From assembly GCA_002320815.1 (NCBI GenBank), contig DCLA01000112.1, positions 19,188-83,187 on the forward strand: 64,000 nt of DNA, written 5' to 3'. Position 1 is the stretch's first letter, and every line of letters starts with the position of its first letter. Position numbers and translations under genes: made by a program. The DNA is from Myxococcales bacterium UBA1660 (GTDB taxonomy: Bacteria > Myxococcota_A > Polyangia > Polyangiales > Houyiibacteriaceae). The notes below the pieces were generated by a model, which saw only the letters and a program-made list of their open reading frames with translations, was not told the origin of the DNA and did no database searches. Of the stretch, positions 37,001 through 46,472 are shown in pieces.

Positions 37001-37666
37001 TCAGCGCCGGCCGAGCTTCGCGGTGCGGCCGGCGCGGTAGTAGCGCCGGAGCTCGCGGACGAGGCCTTCGCGGTCGCCGCGGCGCACGAAGGTCCGCTCG
37101 AGGCCGCCGGTGTACTCGGCGGCGACGCTGGTGGCGTGGAGGTAGCGGTCGTGTTCGGCCGACCCCGGAGCGTCGAGGAGCTCCTGCTCGACGAAGAGGC
37201 GACGGCGGAGGTCGCGGCTGCGGGCGAGGAAGAGACCCACGCCGTAGCCGGCGAGGAGCTCGGGGCCGCCGGCGAGCAGCGCCGCGGCGTACTTGTCGAC
37301 CTCGGCCTGGATCTCCAGCTCGAGCTGGGTCACGGAGTCGCCGCCGGTGTGACGGAAGCTGAGGTAGCAGAAGTGGCTTACCCCCTCGGCGGCGAGGCAC
37401 CAGGCGTCGAAGCGGCCCGGCGCCAGGAGGTCGCCCGCGGTGGCGAGGAGCTCCAGGGCCGCCGGCGCGACGTAGAGCCCGACGTCGACGTGCTCGCCGT
37501 CGTCGTGCACCAGGAGCACCTCGCCGCGGCTCGGGTCCCCACCCGCGGCAGCGACGTCCGCAGCCTCGCAGAGGAAGGGGGCGACCGCCGGCGAATCCTC
37601 CAGGTCGTAGAGCGCGACCAGGTCCCGCTGGATGGCGCCGAGGACTTCGGCGTGCGGATCGCTCAA
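37001..37666 (-). CDS. Unrecognised 221-residue protein
   Basis: A soluble, Leu/Ala-rich alpha/beta protein with no signal peptide and no family I recognise. Distinct segments: GEVLLVHDDGEHVDVGLYVA, PGRFDAWCLAAEGVSHFCYL and YGVGLFLARSRDLRRRLFVE. It overlaps the previous gene by 4 nt (ATGA) and so forms a pair with it. The unit starts near the CIRCE site at 38387, raising the possibility of heat-shock control. The C-terminus is basic (RELRRYYRAGRTAKLGRR). Confidence 0.6.
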   Translation of the reverse strand: MSDPHAEVLGAIQRDLVALYDLEDSPAVAPFLCEAADVAAAGGDPSRGEVLLVHDDGEHVDVGLYVAPAALELLATAGDLLAPGRFDAWCLAAEGVSHFCYLSFRHTGGDSVTQLELEIQAEVDKYAAALLAGGPELLAGYGVGLFLARSRDLRRRLFVEQELLDAPGSAEHDRYLHATSVAAEYTGGLERTFVRRGDREGLVRELRRYYRAGRTAKLGRR

Positions 37667-38256
37667 TGGACGCTCCCGTCGTCCTCGACGTCGACGCCGC
37701 CCCAGGTGGTCTGCGGGAAGACGCCCTGCCCTCGCAGCTTGGCGGCAAAGCGCGGGTCTCGGGTGCGCTTCCAGAGATCGTAGAGACGCACGATGTCCTG
37801 GGGGCTGCGCAGCACGGTCCGCTCGCGCACCTCGTCCAGGACCTGGGCGAAATCCTCGAAGCCCTCCGCCAGCTCCACGAAGGTCCCGCGGTGCTCGAAC
37901 GAGAGCACGCTTGCCCCGTGGTACGCCCGGCCACCCATGGCCGCGTAGTAGGCCGGGCTCATCCCGCGGCTGGCGACGTGCTCGCCGAAGAAGCCACAGG
38001 TGTAGAGCGCGGCGTCGCCGACCTCCCGCAAGCGCCGGAGCCGCTCGCGCGCGTCCTCGACCTCGAGGGCCCCGGCCATGAGCTGCACCAGCGGACGGTC
38101 GGGGGTGGCGGGCCGGACCCCGCGCATCAATACGCTGCGCACCAAGAGGTCCTGCAAGTAGAGCTCAGCCGCCGGGCTGGGGCGTACGCGCAGCCGCGAC
38201 AGCGCGGTCTGGAGGTGCTGGTGGAAGAAGCTGCCCGGGTCCTGGCTCTCGATCAT
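37663..38256 (-). CDS. Unrecognised 197-residue protein, first gene of a pair
   Basis: It starts MIESQDPGSFFHQHLQTALS, with GAGGAG five bases upstream of the ATG at 38256, which decides this start over a longer frame to 38397. The body is helical (LQDLLVRSVLMRGVRPATPD, LEVEDARERLRRLREVGDAA, then YTCGFFGEHVASRGMSPAYY). No family is recognised. It is divergent from groES and 131 bp from the nearer CIRCE operator. The function is unknown. Confidence 0.65.
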   Translation of the reverse strand: MIESQDPGSFFHQHLQTALSRLRVRPSPAAELYLQDLLVRSVLMRGVRPATPDRPLVQLMAGALEVEDARERLRRLREVGDAALYTCGFFGEHVASRGMSPAYYAAMGGRAYHGASVLSFEHRGTFVELAEGFEDFAQVLDEVRERTVLRSPQDIVRLYDLWKRTRDPRFAAKLRGQGVFPQTTWGGVDVEDDGSVH

Positions 38257-38386
38257 GGGTCTCCTCGGGATGGTGAGTTTGCTCCGCCTAGTTGTACGAA
38301 CTCTGCGCAACACCTCCCAGTGTAGCGACACATCGCTCGGACCCCAACAATTCCGGGCAGTTGGACGGCGACCCGGAGGCGGCGTC

Positions 38387-38413
38387 TCAGCACTCACGAC
38401 CCGAGAGTGCCAA
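38387..38413 (+). promoter_or_regulatory. CIRCE-like operator, distal copy (HrcA site)
   Basis: TCAGCACTC, nine bases, then GAGTGCCAA: two mismatches to the CIRCE consensus TTAGCACTC-N9-GAGTGCTAA. It lies 259 bp before groES and 131 bp before the divergent start at 38256, so HrcA could act on either side. Confidence 0.75.
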
Positions 38414-38496
38414 CAACGCCCCCCAGGTGGCCCCCAGATGCCAAAACCTCAACGATTCCCGTTCGTGAGCGCGCTCACGGGGCGGGTGAGGCATGG

Positions 38497-38524
38497 TTGA
38501 TCTCCCCGTCGGTCGACTTAGAGT
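38497..38524 (+). promoter_or_regulatory. Predicted sigma-70 promoter of groESL
   Basis: TTGATC at 38497-38502 and TAGAGT at 38519-38524 with a 16-bp spacer. The start site would be near 38531, just before the proximal CIRCE at 38537, the usual position for repressor control. Confidence 0.6.
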
Positions 38525-38536
38525 CGCGCCCACCTA

Positions 38537-38563
38537 TCAGCACTCCTCCGGGTCGAGTGCTAA
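38537..38563 (+). promoter_or_regulatory. CIRCE operator, proximal copy (HrcA site)
   Basis: TCAGCACTC, CTCCGGGTC as spacer, then GAGTGCTAA: one mismatch to the consensus. It lies in the groES leader, 82 bp before the ATG. HrcA binding here represses groESL until heat stress releases it. Confidence 0.9.
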
Positions 38564-38611
38564 CAAACCGCACCCGACCCCTCCGATTCGGGGGAGTGAA
38601 GACAACGAGGT

Positions 38612-38637
38612 CCCCCGCAGAGCGGGGGCACAGGAGG
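38612..38637 (+). promoter_or_regulatory. Leader hairpin next to the groES ribosome site
   Basis: CCCCCGC (38612-38618) and GCGGGGG (38622-38628) form a 7-bp G/C stem with an AGA loop, three bases before the AGGAGG at 38632-38637. It may shield the leader from RNases or tune translation. Confidence 0.55.
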
Positions 38638-38645
38638 TAAGACAC

Positions 38646-38933
38646 ATGGCGATTCGTCCCCTGGGAGACCGCTTGCTCGTGAAGCGAGTGAAGGAAGAAG
38701 AGAAGACCAGCGGCGGGATCATCATCCCGGACTCCGCGAAGGAAAAGCCCATCGAGGGCAAGGTCGTCTCCGTCGGCAACGGCAAGCGTGGCGACGACGG
38801 CAAGCGCGTGGCCCTCGAGGTCAAGGCGGGCGACACCGTCCTCTTCGGCAAGTACGCCGGCACCGAGGTGAAGATCGAGGGTGAGGAGCACCTCATCCTG
38901 CGCGAGGACGACGTCCTCGGCGTCGTCGAGTGA
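38646..38933 (+). CDS. groES: GroES co-chaperonin
   Basis: A 95-residue co-chaperonin, full length. It begins MAIRPLGDRLLVKRVKEEEK, carries the mobile loop TSGGIIIPDSAKEKPIEGKV and ends with the typical GEEHLILREDDVLGVVE. A consensus AGGAGG eight bases before the ATG selects this start over a longer frame. It forms the lid of the GroEL cage and is transcribed with groEL, 168 bp downstream. Expression is expected to be HrcA/CIRCE-controlled (two operators upstream). Confidence 0.98.
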   Translation: MAIRPLGDRLLVKRVKEEEKTSGGIIIPDSAKEKPIEGKVVSVGNGKRGDDGKRVALEVKAGDTVLFGKYAGTEVKIEGEEHLILREDDVLGVVE

Positions 38934-39101
38934 GCGACCCCCGAGGGTTCACCCCGAACCCTCAGCGGGCGGAGCCTGCGGCGATTTGCCCGTGCTCCCC
39001 CGCCCATGGCGCTGCCGCGCGCCGATCACTCACCGCGGCGACAACCAGAAAACCCGAGGGTCCGATGACCCTCTCCCGACAGAGAAACTAGGAGAATTCC
39101 G

Positions 39102-40733
<1,632 letters not shown>

Positions 40734-40750
40734 GTCCCGCCTGACGCCAA

Positions 40751-40790
40751 CGAAGCGAGCCGCGTCCCGAAAGGGGCGCGGCTCTCTTCG
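40751..40790 (+). terminator. groEL terminator hairpin
   Basis: GAGCCGCGTCCC (40757-40768) pairs with GGGGCGCGGCTC (40773-40784) around a GAAA loop. An outer CGAAG/CTTCG extends the stem. A short TTCCGTCCCC follows. Confidence 0.8.
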
Positions 40791-40820
40791 TTCCGTCCCC
40801 GCCCCCTCGAAACGCATCGC

Positions 40821-40904
40821 CCCCGACTTGCCATGGGGACGCACTTGCCAACTTGCGCATCGCCCCGACTTGCCATGGGGACGCACTTGCCAACTTGCGC
40901 ATCG
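40821..40904. repeat. Two perfect tandem 42-bp repeats with the GGGACGCACTTGC..ACTTGCGC core
   Basis: Positions 40821-40862 and 40863-40904 are identical over 42 bp. Each contains CCCCGACTTGCCATGGGG and then ACGCACTTGCCAACTTGCGC. The core GGGACGCACTTGC, two bases, ACTTGCGC equals that of the element at 11034-11056 except at the two middle bases. The repeats lie between the groEL terminator and the end of the convergent coiled-coil gene. They code for nothing recognisable. Confidence 0.9.
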
Positions 40905-40957
40905 GCGCCCCGACGCCGCCTCCCGGCGCGCCCACGAGGGCCGCGCCCCGGAGCCCG

Positions 40958-43900
40958 TCAGTAGCGGCTGAGCACGCTGAGCAGCGCGCCGATGCGCTCC
41001 GCCGTCGCCGGGTCGCCCGCGCTGGTGGCCGCCCCGAGCAGCTCCTCGAGCCCATGGCGGGTGTCCGCGCAGACCTCGCGGAGGCTCTCGACGTCCTTGG
41101 CCGCCGCCCGCGCCCGGGAGCGCGCCACGTCGAGCGCCGCGTCGCGGGTCTGGAGCTGCGCGCGAACGCGCTCGACTTCTTCTTCGGCGTTCGGACGCTC
41201 GACGACCCGGTCGAGCTCCTGCTCGGCCGCGCTGCGCGCGTCGCGCTCGTGGCGCAGCTCTTCCTGCAACCGAGCGACGCGCTCCTCGAGCTCCATCAGC
41301 TCGCCGGCGTCCACCTCGGACCCCGGCCCCTCGGCCAGCCGCCGCTCCATCGCGCGCAGCCGGTCGTCCCGCTCCTCGAGCTGGGCGGTGAGGGAGCGAA
41401 GGAGCGTCTCCTTGTCGTCGAGCTCCCGCTGGAGCTTCGCCTCCGCGGCCTCCGGCGCGTCCATGCCCATCGCGGTGATCTCGCTGGGAGCCGGCCGGTC
41501 GCCGTCACGCTCGGCGCGGAGCCCATCGAGGACCCGCCGGGTCTCACGCAGGGCCTGCATGGCGTCGTTCAGCAACCCGGCCTGCTTGGCGCCCCGGGCC
41601 TGGCTCTCGGTCATCGCGGCCTCGAGCTGTCCCACGCGCTCGGCCTCGGCGCGGTGCGCGGCGAGCTGGTCCTGGAGACGACGGACCTCCTCGGCGTGCT
41701 CGCGGGCCCGCTCGGTCGCGTCCGCGGACTGCCGCTTCTCCAGCGCCTCGACGTGAGCCCGCGCGTCGGCGGCCTCGCTCCGGGCCTCGATGAGCGCGCG
41801 GGCGGCCTCGTCGGCCTCGGCGCGCATCTCCTTCAAGGTCTCTTCGTCGGCGATGGCGGCGCGCGCCTCGGCCGCGGCCAGCGCCTCACGCAGGAGGTGC
41901 ACCTGATGCTCGGCGGCCTCCTGGGCGGCGACGGCGTCCGAGGCGGCCAGGACGCCATCGCGGAGGCGCTCGTTCTCTTCGGCCAGGCGGTTCATCTGCT
42001 GGTCGTGGAGCCGCGCCGCGTGCTCCTCCTCGGCCAGATCCATCTGCAGCCGGGTGACCAAGGCGTCGCGCGCAGCCAGCGCGGAGGTCAAGTCGGCTGC
42101 CCGCTGCTCGGCCGCCGCCCGCGCCGTCTCCAGGTCGGCGGCGCGGAGGGTGAGCTCGGAGGTCTCCGCCCGGAGCACGTCGACGTCGGCGCGCAGCGCG
42201 TCCGCCTCGTCCGCTCCCTTGGGCGGCGCCGCGGCCAGCTCGCGCAGGCTCGCCTCCAGGTCCCGGAGCCGGAGCCGGAGCCCATCGCGCGCTCCGCGGA
42301 GCTCCCCCAGCTCGGAGTGGAGAGCGTCGAGGCCTTCCGGCGAGATCAGGGGGACGGCGTCCGACCCGATCATCGCGATGCGCATCTCGTAACCCAGGCG
42401 GAGCCCTTCCATGCGGGTCTCGGCCATGCCTAGCTGGGCGGTGAGGCGCAGGTTCTCCGCGCGGGCGCGGTCGCGCTCGTCGACGGCGTCGGCCAATGCC
42501 TCGTTGGCCTCGTCGAGCTCACGCTCGAGCTCCCCGACCCGCGCCTCGCTGGGGCGCGGGCCCCGGGCCTGGATGAGGGCCAGCTCCAGCTCCTCGCGAG
42601 CCTCGGCCAGGCGCCCCTCCAGGGAACGGGCGCGCTCGGCGCCCCCATCCACGTCGAGCTCCAGCAGCCGGATTCGCGCGGCGCCGATCTCGGCGAGCTC
42701 CTCGAGCTCGGCGATGCGGCTGCGGAACCCGCGGGCGCGCCCCTCGAAGCGGGCGTGGTCACCCTCCAGGGCGGAGAGATCCTTCTGGAGAGCCGCCAGC
42801 GTGCGCTCCCGCGAGGCGAGCCGGGCCTCCAGCTCGTCCACCTGGAAGCGCGCCTCGTCCCGGGCGGCCTCGGCGTCGAGGGTCCGCGCGACGGCGTCGG
42901 CGGAGCCGGTCGGCGCCTCGCCGTGCCGCTGCTGCTCACGGAGTTCCTCGGCCAAGTCGCGCACGAGCACCGCCCGTCGTTCGACCTCTGCTTCCAGCTC
43001 GCGGACCCGGGCGCCGCGCTCCCGGAGGCGCGTCTCGAGGCGCTCCACGTCGGCCCCGGTGTCCCCGGCCGGCGCCTCGGTGGCCTCGGTGGCTTCGGCC
43101 GCCGAACGGGCTTCGGCGGCCGCGTCGGCCTCTCTCAGGGCGGAGCGCGCCTCGGCGAGCTCCGCCTCCGTGGAGACCAGCCGCGCCTGGGCCTGCTCCA
43201 GCCGGCTCGTGCTCCGCTCCAGCTCGTCGCGGAGGGCGCGCACCTCGACCGCGTGCGCCTCGGCAGCCTTCGTCGCCTCCGCGCGCGGCGCCGGCTCCCG
43301 ACGGACCTGCACCAGCACGTGCGGGTCGACCGCGGGGACCTCGTCGGCGGCGAGCGCCAAGAAGCGCCGGATGGGCTCCGTCTCCTCGCCGAGGAGCGAG
43401 CCGTCGACGACGACCTCGCCGCCTTCGCTCTCGAGGTCGATGATCCCCGCGCCGTGGAAGGCGCCCACGGCGAGCATGCGCACTTCGCGATAGGCCGGCT
43501 CGAGCGCGTCGAGGAGTCCCGAGTAGACGTCGTCGGGCTCCTCGCCGGCGTCGGCGCCGAAGACCAGGACCCCGTCGCCCACGGTACCGCGGAGGGCCTC
43601 CGCGGCCGCCTCGAGGTCCTCGAAGACGCCGGCGTCGGGGACGACGACCAGGTCGAAGTCGGCGTCCAGCTCGAGGTCGTCCAAGCCGCGGTAGGCGGAG
43701 ATGTGCCCGCTGGCGCGCCGGCTCCGACCTCGGCCCGAGGTGTCCAGGACCCGGAGGTCGTGGGCGAAGGTCGCGATCCGATCGGTGGCCCCGGTGGCCG
43801 CGTCGCCCACCCAGAGGACGCGGCGCCCCGTGGCCAGCTCCTCGAGCCAGACGGTGAGAGCGAGATCGCCGGGGGAAGTGGAGTCGTTGGAACGGGCCAT
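40958..43900 (-). CDS. Very long coiled-coil protein with N-terminal alpha/beta domain
   Basis: A 980-residue cytoplasmic protein. Residues about 15-190 form a Rossmann-like domain (LATGRRVLWVGDAATGATDR, DFDLVVVPDAGVFEDLEAAA, VGDGVLVFGADAG). It resembles a methyltransferase or pseudo-receiver fold without an obvious active site. Residues about 205-975 are almost continuous heptad coiled coil rich in Ala, Glu, Arg and Leu, with a break near 590-620 (MRIAMIGSDAVPLISPEGLD). No membrane helix is present. The layout (small globular head plus long rod) recalls the AglZ/FrzS polarity proteins. It diverges from the zinc-ribbon/TPR gene. The role as a scaffold is inference. Confidence 0.85.
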   Translation of the reverse strand: MARSNDSTSPGDLALTVWLEELATGRRVLWVGDAATGATDRIATFAHDLRVLDTSGRGRSRRASGHISAYRGLDDLELDADFDLVVVPDAGVFEDLEAAAEALRGTVGDGVLVFGADAGEEPDDVYSGLLDALEPAYREVRMLAVGAFHGAGIIDLESEGGEVVVDGSLLGEETEPIRRFLALAADEVPAVDPHVLVQVRREPAPRAEATKAAEAHAVEVRALRDELERSTSRLEQAQARLVSTEAELAEARSALREADAAAEARSAAEATEATEAPAGDTGADVERLETRLRERGARVRELEAEVERRAVLVRDLAEELREQQRHGEAPTGSADAVARTLDAEAARDEARFQVDELEARLASRERTLAALQKDLSALEGDHARFEGRARGFRSRIAELEELAEIGAARIRLLELDVDGGAERARSLEGRLAEAREELELALIQARGPRPSEARVGELERELDEANEALADAVDERDRARAENLRLTAQLGMAETRMEGLRLGYEMRIAMIGSDAVPLISPEGLDALHSELGELRGARDGLRLRLRDLEASLRELAAAPPKGADEADALRADVDVLRAETSELTLRAADLETARAAAEQRAADLTSALAARDALVTRLQMDLAEEEHAARLHDQQMNRLAEENERLRDGVLAASDAVAAQEAAEHQVHLLREALAAAEARAAIADEETLKEMRAEADEAARALIEARSEAADARAHVEALEKRQSADATERAREHAEEVRRLQDQLAAHRAEAERVGQLEAAMTESQARGAKQAGLLNDAMQALRETRRVLDGLRAERDGDRPAPSEITAMGMDAPEAAEAKLQRELDDKETLLRSLTAQLEERDDRLRAMERRLAEGPGSEVDAGELMELEERVARLQEELRHERDARSAAEQELDRVVERPNAEEEVERVRAQLQTRDAALDVARSRARAAAKDVESLREVCADTRHGLEELLGAATSAGDPATAERIGALLSVLSRY

Positions 43901-44019
43901 GAAATCGAAGTCCTCGCGGAGAGCGGAGGAGGAGCCGCTTCATATCAATGGGCCGGATCGCCGGTCAATGGCTCGCCCGTTCACGTGCGGAGAAGCCCCT
44001 ACGCGCGTCCGGGGCGTGC

Positions 44020-44025
44020 TAGGGT
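44020..44025 (+). promoter_or_regulatory. Possible -10 element for the zinc-ribbon/TPR gene
   Basis: TAGGGT after TGC (extended -10-like TGCTAGGGT), 14 nt upstream of the ATG at 44040. That start has no Shine-Dalgarno sequence, so a very short or absent leader is implied. No clear -35 exists. Confidence 0.35.
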
Positions 44026-44039
44026 CCGCGCGCGAGCGG

Positions 44040-46472
44040 ATGGACGTCACCTGCGAACGCTGCGGGACCGAATACGAGTTCGAGGAGACCCTGGTCTCCG
44101 AGCGCGGAACCACGGTCAAATGCACTCAATGCGGACACCTCTTCAAGGTGTTCCGGCCCAAGGGCGAAGGTGCGCGCCCGTGGATTCTCCTGCACCCCGA
44201 CGGACGCCGCGAGACGCTCGGGTCGCTGGGCGACCTGCAGAAGCGGATCACCCGGGGCGACCTCAGCGAGTCCGACCAGATCTCGCGCTCGGGCGATCAG
44301 TGGAAATCCCTGGGCGAGATCGCCGAGCTGGAGCCCTTCTTCCGTGCGGCGCGGACGGCGTCGGCCGCCGCCCGGCGGCACTCGACCCGGCCTCCGGTGG
44401 CCGCGACCATCCCGCGACCGAGCGCGCCGCCGGTCCAGCGCCCCTCGCAGGCGCCCCGAACGGCGAAGAGCACGCTGATGGGCGTGGGGACCTCGGCGCC
44501 GCCCCCGGCGGACGCGACGGTCCGTTATCCCCGGACGCCTTCCCTCGACGCTCCGCCGAGCCAACCTCCCGCCCCGCGCAGCCAGCCCGCGCCCTCCCTG
44601 GACGCCCCGCGAAGCCGGCCCGCGCCCAGCGCCACGCCGCGCAGCCAACCCGCGCCCTCCCTGGATGCCCCGCGCAGCCGGCCCGCGCCCAGCGCCCCGC
44701 CGCCCTCGTCGGTTCCACCGGCCCCCGTCGACCCCGACGCCACCGCCGCTCCGATGCGACCGCCCCGGCCGCCCAAGCGGAAGACGCCGATGGCCTTCGA
44801 CGAGACCATCCGCGCCGAAGCGGGGGATCTCGACCTCTCGCCGCCGGAGCCGACTCCCGCTCCCGAGCCGACCCCGGTGCCCGAGCAGCCCCCGGTCCCG
44901 GACCGCCTGCGGGCTCCGACCCTCGAAGAGCCCGTCGCGCCCGCCTCCCCGACGGCGCGCCCCGGGCGTCGGAACGTCCTCTATCTCGACGACGACGAGA
45001 TCCAACCGCCGACCAAGCGGAGCGGCGGTCGCATCGCCCTCGGCGTCGTGCTCATCCTCCTCCTGGCCGGGGGGGCCGCGGCCGCCCTCCAGTGGAACAG
45101 CATCGGTCCCGCCCTCGGCTTTGGCGGGAGCCCCGTCGCCGAATCGACCGCGGGCGCCGACGCAGAGCTCGCCAAGGACACGCCCGAAGGATACGCCGCG
45201 GCCGTCGCCGCCCTCGAGGGCGCCGAATCTCCCGACCACCTCGCGGCCCTCGGGCGCGCCCACGTGGCCTGGGCCCAATGGCTCCACTTCCGCGCGAGCG
45301 ACCTCGACGCGCGCGCCGTCGCCGACCCCGGCCTGGCCGCCGACGCCGCCCCCCTCCACGAAGAGTCGAGGCGCCACGCCCAGGCTGCCGTCGACGCAGC
45401 CCGGGAGTCCCTGGATGGCCGGCGGGGCCCGGACGCCGAGCTGGTGCTCGCCGACGGGCTGCGGCTCCTGGGCGACGACGAGGCGGGTGACCACCTGAAC
45501 CGCGCCGCGGAAGGTCTCCCCGACCCCACGCCGGAGCTCCGCTTGGCCCAGGCCCTCGCCCAGGCGGAGGGCGACCGTTTGGCCACCGCCCTCCCCCACG
45601 CACGCCGCGCGGCCCAGATGGAGGGCGCGCCGCTGCGCTCGTTCTTCCTGCTGGCCCGCGTGGCTCTCGCCGCCGACGACGTCGGCGAAGCCCGGGCGGC
45701 CATCCGCCAGATCCGCGAGCGAGCTCCCGGGCACCCGGAGGCCGACTACCTCGCCGACGCCATCGACCGCGGGCTCCCGCCGGCCGCGCCGGTCCTCGAC
45801 GTGCCGGACGCGGGCGTGGCCGACGCGGGCCTCGCCGAGCCCGAAGAGCCGGAGCCCACCGACGAGCCGGCCCCCCGGGCCAACGCGAGCGCGGGCACCG
45901 CCTCGAGCGGCGGCACTTCGTCCGGCGCGCCCCCCGAGGGCCGCGACTACAGCTGGTACATCCGGCAGGGCGACGCGCTCCGCCGATCGTCGAACTTCAG
46001 CGCGGCCCGGGAGCACTATCAGCAAGCGCTGACGCTGCGGCCGAACAGCCCGGAGGCGACCACCGGGCTCGGCTACGTCGAGCTCCTCGGCGGCAACGCC
46101 TCCGCATCGCTGGCGCACTTCCGGATCGGAGTCCGCGCCAACTACGGCGACGCCTACATGGGCCTCGGGGATGCCTACCGCCGGCTGGGTCAGCTCGCCG
46201 AAGCCCGCCGCGTCTACGAGCGCTATCTGGCCAGTCAGCCCGGCGGCGTCCACGCGACGACGGCGCGCCGGCTGCTCGAGGAGCTCCCCGGGGGCGCGCC
46301 GTCGACGGAGCCGTCCCCGAGCGCGATGTCGGGAACCGAAGCCGCGGTCATGGAAGCGGATCCCGCCGAGCCCGCACCCACCATGGAGGCCGAGACGCCT
46401 CCGGCGCCTGGTCCGACGCCCGCCCCAGCGCCGGCCGAGCCCGCCCCCTCGGACACCGAGGCCCCGGAGTGA
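44040..46472 (+). CDS. Zinc-ribbon / GYF-like / membrane / TPR protein (GltJ-like architecture)
   Basis: An 810-residue protein. Residues 4-37 are an MJ0042-type zinc ribbon (CERCGTEYEF...CTQCGHLF). Residues about 45-100 resemble a GYF_2-like domain (WILLHPDGRRETLGSLGDLQ, ISRSGDQWKSLGEIAELE). A Pro/Arg/Ser-rich linker (about 105-325) carries repeats of PSLDAPRSRPAPSA. One membrane helix is near 330-352 (IALGVVLILLLAGGAAAAL), and TPR-type repeats follow to about residue 770. A zinc ribbon plus GYF before a membrane helix is the layout of the myxobacterial motility protein GltJ. The rest differs, so homology is not claimed. The stop overlaps the GTG of the giant TPR gene. Confidence 0.85.
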   Translation: MDVTCERCGTEYEFEETLVSERGTTVKCTQCGHLFKVFRPKGEGARPWILLHPDGRRETLGSLGDLQKRITRGDLSESDQISRSGDQWKSLGEIAELEPFFRAARTASAAARRHSTRPPVAATIPRPSAPPVQRPSQAPRTAKSTLMGVGTSAPPPADATVRYPRTPSLDAPPSQPPAPRSQPAPSLDAPRSRPAPSATPRSQPAPSLDAPRSRPAPSAPPPSSVPPAPVDPDATAAPMRPPRPPKRKTPMAFDETIRAEAGDLDLSPPEPTPAPEPTPVPEQPPVPDRLRAPTLEEPVAPASPTARPGRRNVLYLDDDEIQPPTKRSGGRIALGVVLILLLAGGAAAALQWNSIGPALGFGGSPVAESTAGADAELAKDTPEGYAAAVAALEGAESPDHLAALGRAHVAWAQWLHFRASDLDARAVADPGLAADAAPLHEESRRHAQAAVDAARESLDGRRGPDAELVLADGLRLLGDDEAGDHLNRAAEGLPDPTPELRLAQALAQAEGDRLATALPHARRAAQMEGAPLRSFFLLARVALAADDVGEARAAIRQIRERAPGHPEADYLADAIDRGLPPAAPVLDVPDAGVADAGLAEPEEPEPTDEPAPRANASAGTASSGGTSSGAPPEGRDYSWYIRQGDALRRSSNFSAAREHYQQALTLRPNSPEATTGLGYVELLGGNASASLAHFRIGVRANYGDAYMGLGDAYRRLGQLAEARRVYERYLASQPGGVHATTARRLLEELPGGAPSTEPSPSAMSGTEAAVMEADPAEPAPTMEAETPPAPGPTPAPAPAEPAPSDTEAPE

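Noticed and set aside
36951..37934. 327-codon minus-strand frame over the two unknown genes
   Set aside because: It covers two coupled genes with good starts in another frame and is Arg/Pro/Gly-rich, a typical shadow.
38255..38645. Short plus-strand open frames ahead of groES
   Set aside because: The region holds promoter and CIRCE operators. The frames have no ribosome site, codon bias or domain.
40821..40904. Tandem repeats as a CRISPR array
   Set aside because: The units are directly adjacent with no spacers, only two copies exist, and no cas genes are present.
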